Origin: Alphaproteobacteria bacterium
Lineage (GTDB): Bacteria; Pseudomonadota; Alphaproteobacteria; CAAGCB01; CAG-977
Reading direction: 5' to 3'
Assembly: GCA_017616015.1 (NCBI GenBank)
Contig: JAFZYY010000009.1
Coordinates: 62,001-126,000, forward strand
DNA length: 64,000 nucleotides
The stretch's first letter is position 1; the number at the start of each line of letters is the position of its first letter. Shown piece after piece: positions 32,602-40,508 of the stretch. The position numbers and the translations under genes are program-made. The notes beneath the pieces are model-generated. The model was given only the letters and a program-made list of their open reading frames with translations. It was not told the origin of the DNA and made no database searches.

Positions 32602-33597
32602 GTGGGAAAGAAAAAAGATCTGCAGCGCGTTAAGGAATATGCCGATAATCAAGTACTGTTGATTGCGGTAGGGGCGCATAACGATAACTTGAAACGGTTG
32701 GAAAAAAAGTTGGGGGTGGATATTAAAACCCGCGGCAATCAAATCACCGTTCAGGGGGACGACAGCGCCGTCGAACAGGCTTTTGCCGCGATGGATAAAA
32801 TTTATGCCGTTGCCAAGAAAAAAGGCGACGTCGACAACTCGGATATTGATAATGCTTTGCATGTAAGCGAAGGACATAAAATGACTGCCAAAGAAAAAAC
32901 AATCAACGAAAACGAAGAAGACTTAACATTAAGAACGCGCAAGCGTCATATTCAGCCCCGTTCTCAAACTCAGGCCGAATATGTGCGGGCGATGCGCGAC
33001 TATGAAATGGTGTTCGGGCTGGGGCCTGCCGGTACGGGTAAAACGTTTCTGGCCGTGGCAAAAGCCGTCTCTTTGATGCTTGAAGGGCAGATCGATAAAA
33101 TCATTCTTTCCCGTCCCGCCGTCGAAGCCGGTGAAAATCTGGGCTTTCTGCCCGGCGATTTAAAGGAAAAAATCGATCCGTATCTGCGGCCTCTGTATGA
33201 CGCTTTGTATGACATGTTGCCGCATGACATTGTTGATAAAAAGCTGGAATTGGGCGAAATCGAAGTCGCTCCTTTGGCCTTTATGCGCGGCCGCACGCTG
33301 ACAAACGCGATGGTGATTTTGGACGAAGCGCAGAACACGACGCCGATGCAGATGAAAATGTTCTTAACCCGTATGGGGGAAAATTCACGCATGGTCATTA
33401 ACGGCGACTTGAGCCAGACCGATTTGCCGCGCGGAGTCCAGTCGGGGCTGTCCGACGCTTTGGACGTTCTGCGTAATGTAAAGGACATCGGAATCGTCAC
33501 CTTTACGGAAAAAGACGTCGTTCGTCACGGGTTGGTTTCCGCGATTGTCAAGGCTTATGACAAACGCTATGCAACGCGTAAGGGGTTGGGCGGTTAA
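32602..33597 (+). CDS. ybeZ: PhoH-family ATPase (YbeZ)
   Basis: A 331-residue protein with an N-terminal KH-like RNA-binding segment (VGAHNDNLKRLEKKLGVDI) and a PhoH ATPase domain: Walker A GPAGTGKTFLAVA, then LSRPAVEAGENLGFLPGD and EAQNTTPMQMKMFLTRMG. It acts together with YbeY in rRNA maturation and ribosome quality control. Start is GTG with AGGAAAGG upstream. The stop overlaps the ybeY start (TAATG). Confidence 0.95.
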   Translation: MGKKKDLQRVKEYADNQVLLIAVGAHNDNLKRLEKKLGVDIKTRGNQITVQGDDSAVEQAFAAMDKIYAVAKKKGDVDNSDIDNALHVSEGHKMTAKEKTINENEEDLTLRTRKRHIQPRSQTQAEYVRAMRDYEMVFGLGPAGTGKTFLAVAKAVSLMLEGQIDKIILSRPAVEAGENLGFLPGDLKEKIDPYLRPLYDALYDMLPHDIVDKKLELGEIEVAPLAFMRGRTLTNAMVILDEAQNTTPMQMKMFLTRMGENSRMVINGDLSQTDLPRGVQSGLSDALDVLRNVKDIGIVTFTEKDVVRHGLVSAIVKAYDKRYATRKGLGG

Positions 33598-34088
33598 TGG
33601 CGGTAAAAGTTCGTCTGCGCATTGATGATAAGCGGTGGAAAGACGCTTTTCCCGATGTTGAAAAGTGTGTAAGGAAAGCCGCTTCGTCTGCCTGGAAACG
33701 GGGAAACGCCGGCGATTTTAAGATCCCCGTAAAGCAGGCCGAAGTCAGCGTTTTATTGACCGACGATTCGGCTGTTCACGCTTTAAACAAAGAATACCGC
33801 GGCATGGACAAACCGACAAATGTTTTGTCTTTTGCCGCGCTGGACGACGAAAACGAACCGATTGTCGATCCGATGTTGTTGGGCGATATAGTCGTCGCTT
33901 TTGAAACGACAAAGCGCGAGGCGATTGAACAGGAATGTTCTTTGGCCGATCATTTGTTCCATTTAATCGTTCACGGTATGCTTCATTTGATCGGCTATGA
34001 TCATGTTGAAGAACGGGACGCCGTTGAAATGGAAGCGTTGGAAATTAAAATACTGGCGGAAAACGGGTTGAAAAATCCTTATGAATAA
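33597..34088 (+). CDS. ybeY: Endoribonuclease YbeY
   Basis: A 163-residue zinc-dependent RNase that processes the 3' end of 16S rRNA. The metal site HLIVHGMLHLIGYDHVEERD has three histidines in H-G-x-L-H-L-x-G-Y-D-H order. MDKPTNVLSFA and LLGDIVVAFET are family motifs. It is coupled to ybeZ upstream and overlaps lnt by 8 bases downstream. Confidence 0.97.
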   Translation: MAVKVRLRIDDKRWKDAFPDVEKCVRKAASSAWKRGNAGDFKIPVKQAEVSVLLTDDSAVHALNKEYRGMDKPTNVLSFAALDDENEPIVDPMLLGDIVVAFETTKREAIEQECSLADHLFHLIVHGMLHLIGYDHVEERDAVEMEALEIKILAENGLKNPYE

Positions 34089-35661
34089 AATTGCCGAACT
34101 GAACAAATTTGCAAAACTGCTCAAACGGGACGAGGAAAAAGAATTTTCTCAGGTGAAGCGATGCGCGCTGTCAGCTGTCTCGGGCATACTGGCGGTCGGC
34201 GCTTTGCCGCCGTTTTATGTTCTGCCGTGCGCCTTTTTGGCTTTTTCCGTTTTGATCTTTCTGTTAAATCGGGCGGAAAACAAAAAGCAGGCGGCGTTTT
34301 TGGGCTTTTGGTTCGGTTTCGGTTTCTTTTCGGTAGGGTTGTCTTGGGTCTGCAACGCTTTTCTGATCGAAGGAATGGGGTTGAGCTTTTTAATCCCGTT
34401 GCCGTTAATCGGCTTTGGGGTGTGGGGCGGATTGTTCCCGGCGACGGCATGCGTCATCGCTATGTCTGTTCCCAAAGGAATACGCAGATTAATCGCTTTA
34501 GGCGCGGCCTGGGGATTCATGGAGTGGGTGCGTTCCTGGTTTTTGACGGGATTTCCTTGGAATCCGGTCGCGTCCGTCTGGACGAATTGGCCGGTGATGA
34601 TTCAAACCGCGTCCGTTTGGGGCGCTTTCGGATTGAGCGCGGTCAGCGTTTTTATCGCCGGCTTGCCGGGGGTGATCAAAAGCCGTTCCTGGAAAGATTT
34701 TTGGCCGCTTCTGGTTATGGTTTTTATGATTGCTGTTTTGGCAGGGTACGGTCTGAAAAGATTAAGCGGGGCGCCCGATACCTCGGATACGATTAACGGA
34801 ACGATGATTCGTTTGGTTCAACCTAATATTCCGCAGGGAATAAAGTGGAATAAACAGGAAGCCGAGCAAAATTTAATGAAGCTTGTTCACCTCAGCCGCG
34901 CCAGAGGAGCCGATCAGGTGTCGCACGTGATTTGGCCCGAAACGGCAACGCAGTTTTTATTGCAGGAAGACAAGTTTGCCCGGGGCATGGTTGTCAGCGC
35001 GTTAAGACCCGGCGGTATTTTATTGGCGGGCTCTTTGCGTTTTGAACGAAACGATGCGAACGAAGCCGTTAAGCTGTTTAACAGCATAATCGCGTTAGAT
35101 GATTTGGGCACTTCCTTGGGATATTATGACAAATCGCATCTTGTTCCGTTCGGAGAGTATATTCCTTTCGCCAAATTTTTTCCGTTTATTCGCCAAATCG
35201 TTCCCGTTCCGATGGATTTCAGCGCGGGACAGGGGGGCAAGACAAGATTTATTTCCAGGACATTGCCGGTCGGCATGTTGGTTTGTTATGAAGTCATCTT
35301 TCCCGGTCGGGTGGCGGACAAGAAAAACCGTCCGTATTGGCTTGTGAACGTAACGAATGACGGTTGGTACGGGATTAGCGCCGGACCGCATCAGCACTTT
35401 GCCGCGGCACAGATGCGTGCTGTCGAAGAGGGCTTGCCGTTAGCGCGCTCGGCCAATACGGGGATCAGCGGTATGATCGACGCGTATGGCAGAATTACCG
35501 CCGTTTTAGAGCTGGGATCGCCGGGCTATATTGATGCCGGATTGCCGCGTCGCACGGAAAATCCCACATTTTACGGATCTTACGGCAATATAGTTCCGCT
35601 GATTTTCTTTTTGGTGCTGATGATGATAGCGTCCGTGACGTTAGAAGGAGAAGATGAATGA
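34081..35661 (+). CDS. lnt: Apolipoprotein N-acyltransferase
   Basis: A 526-residue inner-membrane enzyme that adds the third acyl chain to lipoproteins. About six transmembrane helices (30-225) precede a nitrilase-like periplasmic domain with the catalytic triad E287 (WPETATQF), K351 (YDKSHLVPFGEY) and C402 (MLVCYEVIFPG). Together with the many lipoproteins in the window this implies complete lipoprotein maturation. In related genomes a CorC/HlyC-type CBS gene lies between ybeY and lnt; here it is absent. Confidence 0.96.
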   Translation: MNKIAELNKFAKLLKRDEEKEFSQVKRCALSAVSGILAVGALPPFYVLPCAFLAFSVLIFLLNRAENKKQAAFLGFWFGFGFFSVGLSWVCNAFLIEGMGLSFLIPLPLIGFGVWGGLFPATACVIAMSVPKGIRRLIALGAAWGFMEWVRSWFLTGFPWNPVASVWTNWPVMIQTASVWGAFGLSAVSVFIAGLPGVIKSRSWKDFWPLLVMVFMIAVLAGYGLKRLSGAPDTSDTINGTMIRLVQPNIPQGIKWNKQEAEQNLMKLVHLSRARGADQVSHVIWPETATQFLLQEDKFARGMVVSALRPGGILLAGSLRFERNDANEAVKLFNSIIALDDLGTSLGYYDKSHLVPFGEYIPFAKFFPFIRQIVPVPMDFSAGQGGKTRFISRTLPVGMLVCYEVIFPGRVADKKNRPYWLVNVTNDGWYGISAGPHQHFAAAQMRAVEEGLPLARSANTGISGMIDAYGRITAVLELGSPGYIDAGLPRRTENPTFYGSYGNIVPLIFFLVLMMIASVTLEGEDE

Positions 35662-35804
35662 AACCGTTGTTCGGAATTATGCTTGTTCTGTTTGTTTTAG
35701 GCCTTTCTTCCTGCCGCAACCGGTATGAAGTGCCGACGTATGTTCATACGGATTCATATTCAACTATTTTTGAAGGAAAACGGGTTCCTCAGGACGTCAG
35801 ATAG
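35658..35804 (+). CDS. Very small lipoprotein downstream of lnt
   Basis: A 48-residue protein. MKPLFGIMLVLFVLGLSSC is a type II signal with lipobox L-S-S-C, leaving a mature lipopeptide of only 30 residues rich in Y, T and V (YEVPTYVHTDSY). The ATG overlaps the lnt stop (ATGA) and an AAGGAG is correctly spaced, so translation is well supported. It ends right at the start of the next gene's 3' end on the other strand. Function unknown; entericidin-like or small structural lipoproteins are comparable in size only. Confidence 0.72.
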   Translation: MKPLFGIMLVLFVLGLSSCRNRYEVPTYVHTDSYSTIFEGKRVPQDVR

Positions 35805-36710
35805 TTATTCGTAACTCAGATTGTTTAAGCGCCAATAGGTTTCCGTTTCGTACAGTTCCGAATTTTTCTTGGCATAATCCAATGCGGTGTTGCCGTCGTT
35901 GTCGGTCAACGTGATTTGAGCGCCGCAGTCTATTAAAGCATCGACAATTTCAGGGTTGGGATTAAAAGCCGCCGCATACATTAACGGCGTCAGTCCTTCT
36001 GCGCTTCTGTCATCTATGCCGGCGTTGTTTTCCAGCAGAATTAACGTTACGTACGGATTTACATTGCGTCCGGCCGCCAGCATTAAAGGCGTGACGCCGA
36101 ATTCCGCCCGATCGGAAACACGCGCTCCCAAAGAAAGCAAAGTTTCAACGATTTCAACGGAAGTATTTTCCTGAATGGCGTGCATCAGAGGCGTCTGACC
36201 GTTTCTGTCGCGTTCGTTCATGTCTGCGCCGTGATTTTTCAGCCAGGTCAGCAAAGCCCGCGAAGGCGTGTTTGTCAGAGCTACCGTCAGTGCCGTTAAA
36301 CCGTCATTTGTTCTGTCGTCCAATACAGCTCCGCGTTTTATCAGTATTTCCAAAGTCTTTTCCGGCGCGTTATTTTTTATGGCATGAAATAAAGCCGTAT
36401 ATCCTTCGGCGTCTTTTTCGGAAACGGAAGCTTTTGCTTTTAAAAGAATTTCCGTTATTTTCGGGTTTTTATTATATGCGGCGGCGGTCATCAGCGGTGT
36501 AATGCCGAATTCGTCGCGTACGTTCGGACTAATCTTTTTATCTTTCAGATAAAACTGAAGCTGCCTCGGAGTGCCGCTGATTAAAACGGTTTTGAACGGA
36601 GGCAGTTCTTTGCGCAACAAAGTGACAATCATAATGATTATCAGCAAAATCGCGGAAACGACAATGCAAGTCAAACCCATATTTATATTTTGCAAAGTCA
36701 TATATTGCAT
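35805..36710 (-). CDS. Membrane-anchored ankyrin-repeat protein, last gene of the PTS operon
   Basis: A 301-residue protein with one transmembrane helix at about 11-33 (GLTCIVVSAILLIIIMIVTLL). Seven or so ankyrin repeats fill the rest, with signatures GITPLMTAAAYNKNPKI, GYTALFHAIKNN, GQTPLMHAIQENTS, GVTPLMLAAGRNVNPYV, GLTPLMYAAAFNPNPEI and GNTALDYAKKN. The ATG directly follows the Enzyme I stop (TAA-ATG, no gap), so the gene is co-transcribed with the regulatory PTS genes. No clear ribosome binding site except AT-rich sequence, so translation may be coupled. Confidence 0.83.
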   Translation of the reverse strand: MQYMTLQNINMGLTCIVVSAILLIIIMIVTLLRKELPPFKTVLISGTPRQLQFYLKDKKISPNVRDEFGITPLMTAAAYNKNPKITEILLKAKASVSEKDAEGYTALFHAIKNNAPEKTLEILIKRGAVLDDRTNDGLTALTVALTNTPSRALLTWLKNHGADMNERDRNGQTPLMHAIQENTSVEIVETLLSLGARVSDRAEFGVTPLMLAAGRNVNPYVTLILLENNAGIDDRSAEGLTPLMYAAAFNPNPEIVDALIDCGAQITLTDNDGNTALDYAKKNSELYETETYWRLNNLSYE

Positions 36711-38537
36711 TTAAAAAAATCTTATTCCTTCTTCAAAAGCGTTAAACGTTTTAATAACATCGGCCGGCACGTCAAGCGATAACAGACGATTGGCAAAATT
36801 TTCCGTTTCCATCAGATTTAAAGATCGAATTCTTTCCTTAACCATGGGAATGTTAATAGCCGGCATGGACAGTTCGCGAATTCCCAAACCGATCAGAACG
36901 GAAGCATAACGGTGGTTGGACGCCATTTCTCCGCAAACGCTGACGGGAATGGAGGCGCTGTTCGCGGCGTTTACCGTTCGTTTAATCAGTTTAAGAATGG
37001 ACGGGTGAAGCGGATTAAATAAAGAAGATACAAAAGAATCCGTCCGATCTACGGCCAGAGTATATTGAATCAAATCGTTCGTTCCGATAGACATAAAATC
37101 ACAGTTTCGCGCGATGGCGTCGGTTTCCAAAGCCGCGGCCGGCGTTTCAATCATAACGCCTAACGCGGGCAGTCGATCTGGCACTTTAAAGCCGTTATTT
37201 CTTAAATCTTCAGCGCATTGATTGAGCATTTCTTTGGTATGCAGGACTTCTTCCAAAGAGGTGACCATCGGCAGTAAAATGCGGATATCACCGAATTCGC
37301 AGGCTCTTAAGGCGGCGCGGAATTGCGTTTTTAAAAGCTCCGGATCCGAAAGGGCGTACCTGATTCCCCTCAGCCCCAGAGCAGGATTTTCCGTTTTCGG
37401 CGTATGCAGAACTTCCGGGCTTTTATCGCCGCCGACGTCAAAAGTTCTGAACGTAATCGGTTTTCCTTCCATGCGGGAGGCTACCTGACGCAGAATTTCA
37501 AATTGCTCGTCTTCATTAGGCAAAGTCTGACGGTTTAAAAACATATATTCGCTGCGCATCAGTCCGATACCGTCTGCGCCGGTCTGCAACAGAAAATCGA
37601 CTTCATGCGGTAAATCCAGATTGCCTTTTAAGCAAATGAAAACCTGATCCGACGTCAGAGAAGGCTGACTCTTTAAGCGTTTGAGAGATCTTTTCCAACG
37701 CAAAAAGTCCGATCTGTATTTGCGGTAAAGCGTGACGTTTTCCTGTGTCGGGCACAGAATGACTTTGCCGTAGGAACCGTCAATGATGATAATGTCGCCC
37801 GTTTGGGCAATACGCATTAAATCCGGAATTCCGACGACAGCAGGTAAGCCTAAAGACCGCGCCAGCAGAGCCGTATGGCTCTGAGCCGATCCGCCCGTCG
37901 TTACGAAAGCGGCTATTTTTTGCAGATTGAGCAACGCTGTATCCGCAGCGTTCAGATCATTAGAAATAATAACGGCGTTTTCCGGCAAAGGAAGGTTTTT
38001 TTCAGCTCCTTCCGCTTTTTGCAAATTGCGTATCAATCGCTTGCCGATACTTCGAATATCTTCGATTCTGGCCGAAATATAAACGTCATCTATTTCCGCA
38101 AAAACATCGGCAATAGCGATGATTTCTTTTTTGATTGCGGCTTCCGCATTGATTTGATTGGCTTTTATCCGGTTGCAGACGCCCCGGATTAGCCGGGATC
38201 CCTTCAGCATATAGCGATAAACGTCAAACAAAGAATCTAACGCTTCGTCCTCAAAAGCGTCTTTTGCCCTGTCAACGATAGAGTCAAATTGGGAAATCGT
38301 TTCGCGTACGGCCGTCAGGAAACGTTCCTGTTCTGTGGAAATATCTTTTTCGTCAATACGGTACTGCGGAATCGATTTTTCCTGACTGTCGTATATGAAA
38401 ACTCTGCCGATAATAATTCCGGGCGAAACGCCTGTTCCTTCACGCACGATTTCGCCCGTTGCGGAACAATCGGTCAAACCGGATTCGCAAGGTTCGGAAG
38501 AGACGGGCAGAGTCTTAATTCTCGTTGAACTTATCAT
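36711..38537 (-). CDS. ptsI: PTS Enzyme I (phosphoenolpyruvate-protein phosphotransferase)
   Basis: A 608-residue enzyme that passes phosphate from PEP to HPr. The phosphorylated histidine is H221 (GGSAQSHTALLARSLG). The C-terminal PEP-binding barrel has GADGIGLMRSEYMFL, FRTFDVGGDKSPE, MIETPAAALETD and SVCGEMAS. There is no N-terminal GAF domain, unlike typical PtsP of the nitrogen PTS. The first 30 residues before VREGTGVSPG are outside the usual family boundary, and the true start may lie a little downstream; as drawn, it overlaps HPr by 23 bases. Confidence 0.92.
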   Translation of the reverse strand: MISSTRIKTLPVSSEPCESGLTDCSATGEIVREGTGVSPGIIIGRVFIYDSQEKSIPQYRIDEKDISTEQERFLTAVRETISQFDSIVDRAKDAFEDEALDSLFDVYRYMLKGSRLIRGVCNRIKANQINAEAAIKKEIIAIADVFAEIDDVYISARIEDIRSIGKRLIRNLQKAEGAEKNLPLPENAVIISNDLNAADTALLNLQKIAAFVTTGGSAQSHTALLARSLGLPAVVGIPDLMRIAQTGDIIIIDGSYGKVILCPTQENVTLYRKYRSDFLRWKRSLKRLKSQPSLTSDQVFICLKGNLDLPHEVDFLLQTGADGIGLMRSEYMFLNRQTLPNEDEQFEILRQVASRMEGKPITFRTFDVGGDKSPEVLHTPKTENPALGLRGIRYALSDPELLKTQFRAALRACEFGDIRILLPMVTSLEEVLHTKEMLNQCAEDLRNNGFKVPDRLPALGVMIETPAAALETDAIARNCDFMSIGTNDLIQYTLAVDRTDSFVSSLFNPLHPSILKLIKRTVNAANSASIPVSVCGEMASNHRYASVLIGLGIRELSMPAINIPMVKERIRSLNLMETENFANRLLSLDVPADVIKTFNAFEEGIRFF

Positions 38538-38793
38538 TAACCAATTTTTCCAGTGCGTTTAAAGCTTTTTCAGCGTCTTTTCCGGAGCAGACGACATCGA
38601 TTGCGGAATCGCAGGCCGCGCCCAACATCATCAATCCCATAATGGAATGTCCGGAAACGGTCAAATCATCTTTTTTTACGGTGATTTTCGCGTCAAAAGA
38701 ATCCGCTGTCCTGACAAAAGCCGCCGCCGCCCGGGCATGCAGACCCTTTTCGTTGATGATTTTTAACGTTTTTGAAAAGCCGGAAACCGCCAT
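38515..38793 (-). CDS. ptsH: Phosphocarrier protein HPr
   Basis: A 92-residue phosphocarrier. H19 (KGLHARAAAAFV) is the EI-dependent phosphorylation site and S50 (SGHSIMGLMML) the HprK target. With HprK encoded three genes upstream, both modes of phosphorylation are available. It lies between EIIA and EI. Confidence 0.96.
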   Translation of the reverse strand: MAVSGFSKTLKIINEKGLHARAAAAFVRTADSFDAKITVKKDDLTVSGHSIMGLMMLGAACDSAIDVVCSGKDAEKALNALEKLVNDKFNEN

Positions 38794-38803
38794 AAGAATT
38801 CTT

Positions 38804-39208
38804 TCAGCTGTTGTGGTTCAGTAAAACCGAGGCGGCGTTGATGTATTTTTTACCGGCTTCCTGAGCGCTGAGGGTCGCCTCTTTCAGCGGCATTGTCGTT
38901 CTGACCTGAGCCAATTTGATCAGCATAGGCAGGTTCATGCCGGCCAAAACTTCTATGTCGTCATGCGTCATCATGGAAATTGCCAGATTTGAAGGCGTTC
39001 CGCCGAACATGTCCGTTAAAACGATGACGCCGTCTCCGGTGTTTAAAGCCGTTATTTTATCCTGAATTTCCTTTCGGCACTCTTCCATATCGTCCGAAGG
39101 GAAAATGCTGATGGTATCGACTTGTTCCTGAGGTCCGACAACATGTTCCATTACGGCTTTCATTTCTTCGGCCAAACGTCTGTGAGAAACTAAAAGCAAA
39201 CCAATCAT
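38804..39208 (-). CDS. PTS EIIA component, mannose/fructose family
   Basis: A 134-residue phosphoacceptor. MIGLLLVSHRRLAEEM places the active histidine at H9; GVIVLTDMFGGTPSNLA is the family signature. No EIIB, EIIC or EIID gene is near, so this EIIA is presumably a regulatory output rather than part of a sugar transporter. It starts 2 bases after rapZ ends. Confidence 0.93.
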   Translation of the reverse strand: MIGLLLVSHRRLAEEMKAVMEHVVGPQEQVDTISIFPSDDMEECRKEIQDKITALNTGDGVIVLTDMFGGTPSNLAISMMTHDDIEVLAGMNLPMLIKLAQVRTTMPLKEATLSAQEAGKKYINAASVLLNHNS

Positions 39209-39210
39209 GA

Positions 39211-40077
39211 TTATTTTTCCTGTTTGATTTTATCCAATTCGCGATGCGTTAAAGTTACAATACACGCTTTTTGCGATAAAAGCCATTTATAAAGTTGTTC
39301 GGCGATATAAACGGAACGGTGTTTTCCTCCCGTACAGCCGATCGCAATCGTCAGTCGGGACTTGCCTTCCTGCATAAAACGCGGCAGAAGGGGCAGGATA
39401 AATTCCGTCAATCTGTTGAAAAAAGAGGAATAATCCGCGTCTTGTTCGATATAAGCGCCGACGTCGGGATCTTTTCCGGTATGCGGACGCAGAGTCGGTT
39501 CATAATACGGATTACGCAAAAAACGCACGTCAAAGACCAGATCAGCTTCGCGCGGCAATCCTTCGCGGTAAGAAAAAGACATGACGGAAACAACGATTTC
39601 TTTTGCTGACGCCGCGCTAATCTCAGATTCAACCATCGCCCGTAACTGAGAAATTTTCAGATCGGTCGTATCAATGATGAGATCCGATTTTTTCCGTAAA
39701 GGCGTCATCAGTATGCGTTCCTGAGCGATGCCGTCGGAAAGCTTTTTATTTTTTGCCAACGGGTGGGAACGTCTGGTTTCCGTGAACCGGCGCAGCAAAT
39801 GTTCGTCATCGCATTCCAGAAAAATGATTTTTTCGGCGATATTGACGTCTTTTTTTATTTCCGAATACAAATCGCACAGCTTTTCACTGTCAAAGTCGCG
39901 CGTTCTGGCGTCAATGCCGACGGCAACGCGGGAATTGTCGGCCGTGTCCGCTATGACCTGAGGCAAAACGGATAACGGCAGATTATCAATGACTTCGAAT
40001 CCGGAATCTTCCAGTATCTTTAAAACGCTGGTTTTGCCGGCGCCGGATAATCCGCTGACAATGACGATCCGTTTCAT
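39211..40077 (-). CDS. rapZ: RNase adapter protein RapZ
   Basis: A 288-residue protein with a P-loop (SGLSGAGKTSVLK, about 8-20) and the RapZ C-terminal domain with VFDVRFLRNPYYEP, LRPHTGKDPDV and IGCTGGKHRSVYI. In enterobacteria RapZ guides RNase E to the small RNA controlling glucosamine-6-phosphate synthase; the alphaproteobacterial role is less clear. Its start overlaps the hprK stop by 4 bases. Confidence 0.96.
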   Translation of the reverse strand: MKRIVIVSGLSGAGKTSVLKILEDSGFEVIDNLPLSVLPQVIADTADNSRVAVGIDARTRDFDSEKLCDLYSEIKKDVNIAEKIIFLECDDEHLLRRFTETRRSHPLAKNKKLSDGIAQERILMTPLRKKSDLIIDTTDLKISQLRAMVESEISAASAKEIVVSVMSFSYREGLPREADLVFDVRFLRNPYYEPTLRPHTGKDPDVGAYIEQDADYSSFFNRLTEFILPLLPRFMQEGKSRLTIAIGCTGGKHRSVYIAEQLYKWLLSQKACIVTLTHRELDKIKQEK

Positions 40078-40508
40078 GAAACAACCTTTCTTTGTCCGTT
40101 TTGAACTTGCAGGAATGTTTTTATTTTTGATACGGCGGAAGCCTCGAAAGCATTCAGCAAAAAAACGGGAATTCGAACGCCTTCTATAATTTCCGTGCGA
40201 ATCTCGGGCATTCTGTCAATTTTTTCGTTCGGGCGCAAGATAAGTTTCAGATGTATTTCAGTTTCTTCAATAAAAGGCGTTTTGACGATTCCGATGCCAC
40301 GCACTTCCAGCAATCCCTGCAACTTTTCGGGGCAGGAAGCGATTAATTTTCCGCCGCGGTTTTCAATACGAGTCTGATCATCGGCAACCAGCTGCGCGCC
40401 GATGTCGGTTAATCTTAAACACAAATCCGATTTGCCTGCTCCCGATTCGCCGCAAATCAACAGGCCTTCTGAAGCAAACTCGACACATGAAGCGTGAATA
40501 AGCGGCAT
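40074..40508 (-). CDS. hprK: HPr kinase/phosphorylase, short form
   Basis: A 144-residue protein containing only the catalytic domain: Walker A CGESGAGKSDLCL at about 19-31, followed by LVADDQTRIENRGG and VRGIGIVKTPF, the family signature. The N-terminal domain of Gram-positive HprK is missing, as is normal for Alphaproteobacteria. It phosphorylates HPr on serine. It overlaps chvG by one base and rapZ by 4. Confidence 0.93.
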   Translation of the reverse strand: MPLIHASCVEFASEGLLICGESGAGKSDLCLRLTDIGAQLVADDQTRIENRGGKLIASCPEKLQGLLEVRGIGIVKTPFIEETEIHLKLILRPNEKIDRMPEIRTEIIEGVRIPVFLLNAFEASAVSKIKTFLQVQNGQRKVVS

